Origin: DASPKO01 sp035628055
Lineage (GTDB): Bacteria > Planctomycetota > Phycisphaerae > Phycisphaerales > UBA1924
NCBI GenBank assembly: GCA_035628055.1
Contig: DASPKO010000193.1
Location: 1-27,112, forward strand
Direction: 5' to 3'
Length of the DNA: 27,112 nucleotides
Below, one piece after another: positions 24,881 through 27,112 of the stretch. A model generated the notes under the pieces. That model did no database searches. It saw nothing but the letters and a program-made list of their open reading frames with translations, and was not told the DNA's origin. Position numbers and translations under genes: made by a program. The number at the start of each line of letters is the position of its first letter. Position 1 is the first letter of the stretch.

Positions 24881-26107
24881 TCATTTGACGATCTGGCTCA
24901 TCTTGAAGATGGGCAGGATGATGGCCATGGCGATAAAACCGACCACCGAGCCCATCACGATGATCATGATGGGCTCGATCATCGAGGTGACGGCCTTTAT
25001 CCGGTCCTTGAGCTGCTTGGCGTAGTACACGCTGATCTCGTCGAGGACCTCGCCCAGCTTGCCCGACTCCTCGCCCGCCGAGACCATCTGCACGACCGAG
25101 CGGGGCAGGAGCGTGGTGCGCATGAGCGGCGCGGAGACCTTCCGGCCCTGCTTGACGTTGCCGTAGACGTCGCGCCACATGTCCTTGTAGAGGCGGTTGC
25201 CCGAGATGTCGCCAGTGATCGCCAGGGTGTCGAGCATGGGCACGCCGGCGTTGATGAGCTGGCCCATGGTCTGGAGGGAGCGGCTGATGAACAGGGCCCG
25301 GAACATGCTGCGCACGATCGGGAAGCCGAGCTTCAGGCGGTCGAGCCAGAAGCCTCCCACCTCCGTGCGCGCAAAGGCCCAGGTCCCACCGACCAGGCCC
25401 AGCAAGGCCGCCACCACGTAGTACCAGCTCCGGACCATGAAGGCGCTCAGCCCCATGAGGAACTTGGTCGCCCAGGGGAGGACCTCCTCCTTGCCCTGGA
25501 AGACCGCGCCGAACTTGGGGAGCACGAAGGTGAGCAGGAAGATTGTGACCGCGACGGCCATGGTCCCGATCACGCCCGGGTAGATCGAGGCCCCGATGAC
25601 CATCTTGCGGGTCTCGATCTCCTGGGTGATGTAGCCCGCGATGCGGTCGAGCATCTCCGCGAAGGAGCCCGACATCTCCGAGGCCCGCACCATGTTCACG
25701 TAGAGGGGCCCGAAGAGCTTGGGATGGCGCGCGATCGCCTCGGAGAACTGCTTGCCGGCCTCGACGTCGGACTTCAGGCCCTGGATGACCTTCTTGAAGC
25801 CCGGGTGCTCGCACTGCTCGGCGATGCCCTCGAGCGCGGCCCGGATGTTGATGCCGGCGCGGATCATCACCGCGAGCTGGGTGGTGAAGTCCAGCACGTG
25901 CTTCTGCTTCGGGCGGCCCGCGTTGAGCTCGCGCACCCGCTGGCCCAGCGTGGGCGGGGCGTCGCTCAAGGTGGCGACGTTGATCGCCAGCACGTGCGCC
26001 CCCTGGGCCCGCAGGGCCGCGGCGGCCGCGCTCACGGTCTCCGCGGCGAGCACGCCGGCCTGCACCTCGCCCCGGGGGGTCCGGACCTGGAACTTGTAGT
26101 TGGGCAT
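24881..26107 (-). CDS. Inner-membrane platform protein PilC/GspF
   Basis: The 408-residue product is the platform protein that couples the cytoplasmic ATPase to pilin assembly. It has two T2SSF domains. The first (about 70-200) contains FTTQLAVMIRAGINIRAALE and SGSFAEMLDRIAGYI. The second (about 270-400) contains ISRSLQTMGQLINAGVPMLDTLAI and GEESGKLGEVLDEISVYY. Membrane helices follow each (about 168-190, 214-236 and 378-400). The order pilT-like, pilC, then minor pilins fits one operon. The ATG at 26107 lies 55 bases after the pilT-like stop, with no Shine-Dalgarno site obvious. The sequence alone does not separate PilC (pilus) from GspF (secretion); the PilT-like neighbour favours a pilus. 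Confidence 0.93.
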   Translation of the reverse strand: MPNYKFQVRTPRGEVQAGVLAAETVSAAAAALRAQGAHVLAINVATLSDAPPTLGQRVRELNAGRPKQKHVLDFTTQLAVMIRAGINIRAALEGIAEQCEHPGFKKVIQGLKSDVEAGKQFSEAIARHPKLFGPLYVNMVRASEMSGSFAEMLDRIAGYITQEIETRKMVIGASIYPGVIGTMAVAVTIFLLTFVLPKFGAVFQGKEEVLPWATKFLMGLSAFMVRSWYYVVAALLGLVGGTWAFARTEVGGFWLDRLKLGFPIVRSMFRALFISRSLQTMGQLINAGVPMLDTLAITGDISGNRLYKDMWRDVYGNVKQGRKVSAPLMRTTLLPRSVVQMVSAGEESGKLGEVLDEISVYYAKQLKDRIKAVTSMIEPIMIIVMGSVVGFIAMAIILPIFKMSQIVK

Positions 26108-26162
26108 GGGCTTGGTTCGCGTGCGGGGCGCGGGGTCGGCGCGAGACTTCCGGCGACGAGGC

Positions 26163-27112
26163 TCAGGCGACGAGCTGGCGGTCGAGCTTGTCCGGGTAGG
26201 CCGCCTGGGCGATGGCGTCCTCGCGGCTGATCATCCCGTTGAAGTACAGCTCGGCGATGGCCGTGTCGAGGCTCTTCATGCCGATCGCCCGGCTGGTCTC
26301 GATCACGTTGGGGATCTCGAAGGTGCGCGCCTCGCGGATCAGGTTGCGCACCGCGGGGGTGCACAGCAGGATCTCCACGCCCGGGCACATGCCCGGCTTG
26401 TCGATCCGGCTGAAGAGCGTCTGGCTCACCACCGCCTGGAGCGTGTTGGCGAGCATGGAGCGGATCTGGTTCTGCTGGCCCGCCGGGTACATGTCGATGA
26501 TCCGCTCCACCGTCTGGCTGGCGCTGCAGGTGTGCAGCGTCGAGAGGACCAGGTGGCCGGTCTCCGCGGCGCTGATCGCCAGGGCCGTGGTCTCCAGGTC
26601 GCGCATCTCGCCCACGAGGATGATGTCCGGGTCCTGGCGGAGGGCGTGCTTGAGCCCGCTGGCGAAGCTGGGCATGTCGTGGCCCAGCTCGCGCTGCTCG
26701 ATCACGCAGCGGCTGCTCTGGAAGGTGTACTCGACGGGGTCCTCCAGGGTGATGATGTGCTTCTTGTAGCGCTCGTTCATCGCCTGGATCATCGCGGCGA
26801 GCGTGGTGCTCTTGCCCGACCCGGTGTCCCCGGTCACCAGCACCAGGCCGCGCGGCAGGTACGTCAGCCGGGCAATCACCTCGGGCAGGTTCAGCCCCGC
26901 CAGGGGCGGCACCTTGGTCTTGATCATGCGCATCGCCAGGGCGACCGCCCCGCGCTGCATGTGGGCGTTGACGCGGTAGCGGGCCATGCCCTTGGCCTCG
27001 AAGGAGAAGTCCGCGTCCTTCTGGCGCTCGAAGGTCTCGCGCGACTCCTTCTGGGCCATCTCCTCGAACATCGCCCGCGTCGATTCGGGCGTGAGCACCG
27101 GGAAGTCCATCG
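26163..27112 (-). CDS. pilT: PilT-like pilus retraction ATPase (partial)
   Basis: About 316 C-terminal residues are present; the N-terminus lies beyond the window edge, probably missing about 40 residues given typical PilT lengths. Motifs seen are Walker A GDTGSGKST, the Asp box ITLEDPVEYTF, Walker B DIILVGEMRD and the His box TGHLVLSTLHT. These are typical of hexameric type II/IV secretion ATPases. The compact length and the segment LAGLNLPEVIARLTYLPRGLVLVTGDTG fit PilT rather than PilB, which has a long N-terminal domain. PilT drives retraction of the pilus. Only this ATPase is in view; an extension ATPase may lie upstream. Confidence 0.9.
   Translation of the reverse strand, partial: MDFPVLTPESTRAMFEEMAQKESRETFERQKDADFSFEAKGMARYRVNAHMQRGAVALAMRMIKTKVPPLAGLNLPEVIARLTYLPRGLVLVTGDTGSGKSTTLAAMIQAMNERYKKHIITLEDPVEYTFQSSRCVIEQRELGHDMPSFASGLKHALRQDPDIILVGEMRDLETTALAISAAETGHLVLSTLHTCSASQTVERIIDMYPAGQQNQIRSMLANTLQAVVSQTLFSRIDKPGMCPGVEILLCTPAVRNLIREARTFEIPNVIETSRAIGMKSLDTAIAELYFNGMISREDAIAQAAYPDKLDRQLVA

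Overview
The window is GC-rich bacterial chromosome, most likely from a planctomycete of the Phycisphaerae type. The signs are a prepilin ending in an H-X9-DG motif, secreted DUF1080 and ThuA domains, a Phycisphaerae-style CGYP...CPECG zinc-ribbon stub, and very high third-position GC. This placement is inferred from gene content only; no rRNA is present. I see no phage, insertion sequence, CRISPR array or integration scar. Gene density is high, and no gene-free stretch exceeds about 220 bases.

Layout. 1-1072: the end of an unknown gene, greA, and a small unknown protein. 1132-1312: a complete tRNA-Glu(CUC) unit with promoter and terminator. 1385-4657: an HTH protein fused to an M29/NicX-like domain, an H-X9-DG pseudopilin and a one-helix membrane protein. 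4696-7515: tyrS, a tandem ACT protein and an unknown protein. 7530-9728: a TIM-barrel sugar isomerase-like protein and a Gfo/Idh/MocA dehydrogenase. 9756-12464 (minus): clpB. 12685-15370: a secreted DUF1080-DUF1080-ThuA protein followed by two small membrane proteins. 15344-16630 (minus): dprA. 16705-18386: thiL and a tsaE-yacG fusion. 18486-20404: an ExbB-ExbD-ExbD proton-channel operon. 20435-27112 (minus): a type IV pilus/type II secretion operon in the order pilT-like, gspF/pilC, pilV-like, pilX-like, pilW-like.

How the genes work together. The dehydrogenase, the TIM-barrel protein and the double-DUF1080/ThuA protein lie around clpB and resemble the parts of 3-keto-glycoside catabolism. 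The pilus operon supplies motor, platform and minor pilins; its pilX-like protein carries several EF-hand-like loops and may be a calcium-dependent tip protein.

The most notable pattern concerns expression. Five genes (tyrS, the TIM-barrel gene, dprA, thiL and the exbB-like gene) have a TANNNT -10 hexamer ending 6 or 7 bases before the start codon. That places transcription initiation on the start codon itself, which predicts leaderless mRNAs. Other genes in the window (greA, the prepilin, clpB, the DUF1080 gene) have clear Shine-Dalgarno sites, and two of these also have a promoter farther upstream. Operon-internal genes are often joined by GTGA, ATGA or TGATG overlaps.
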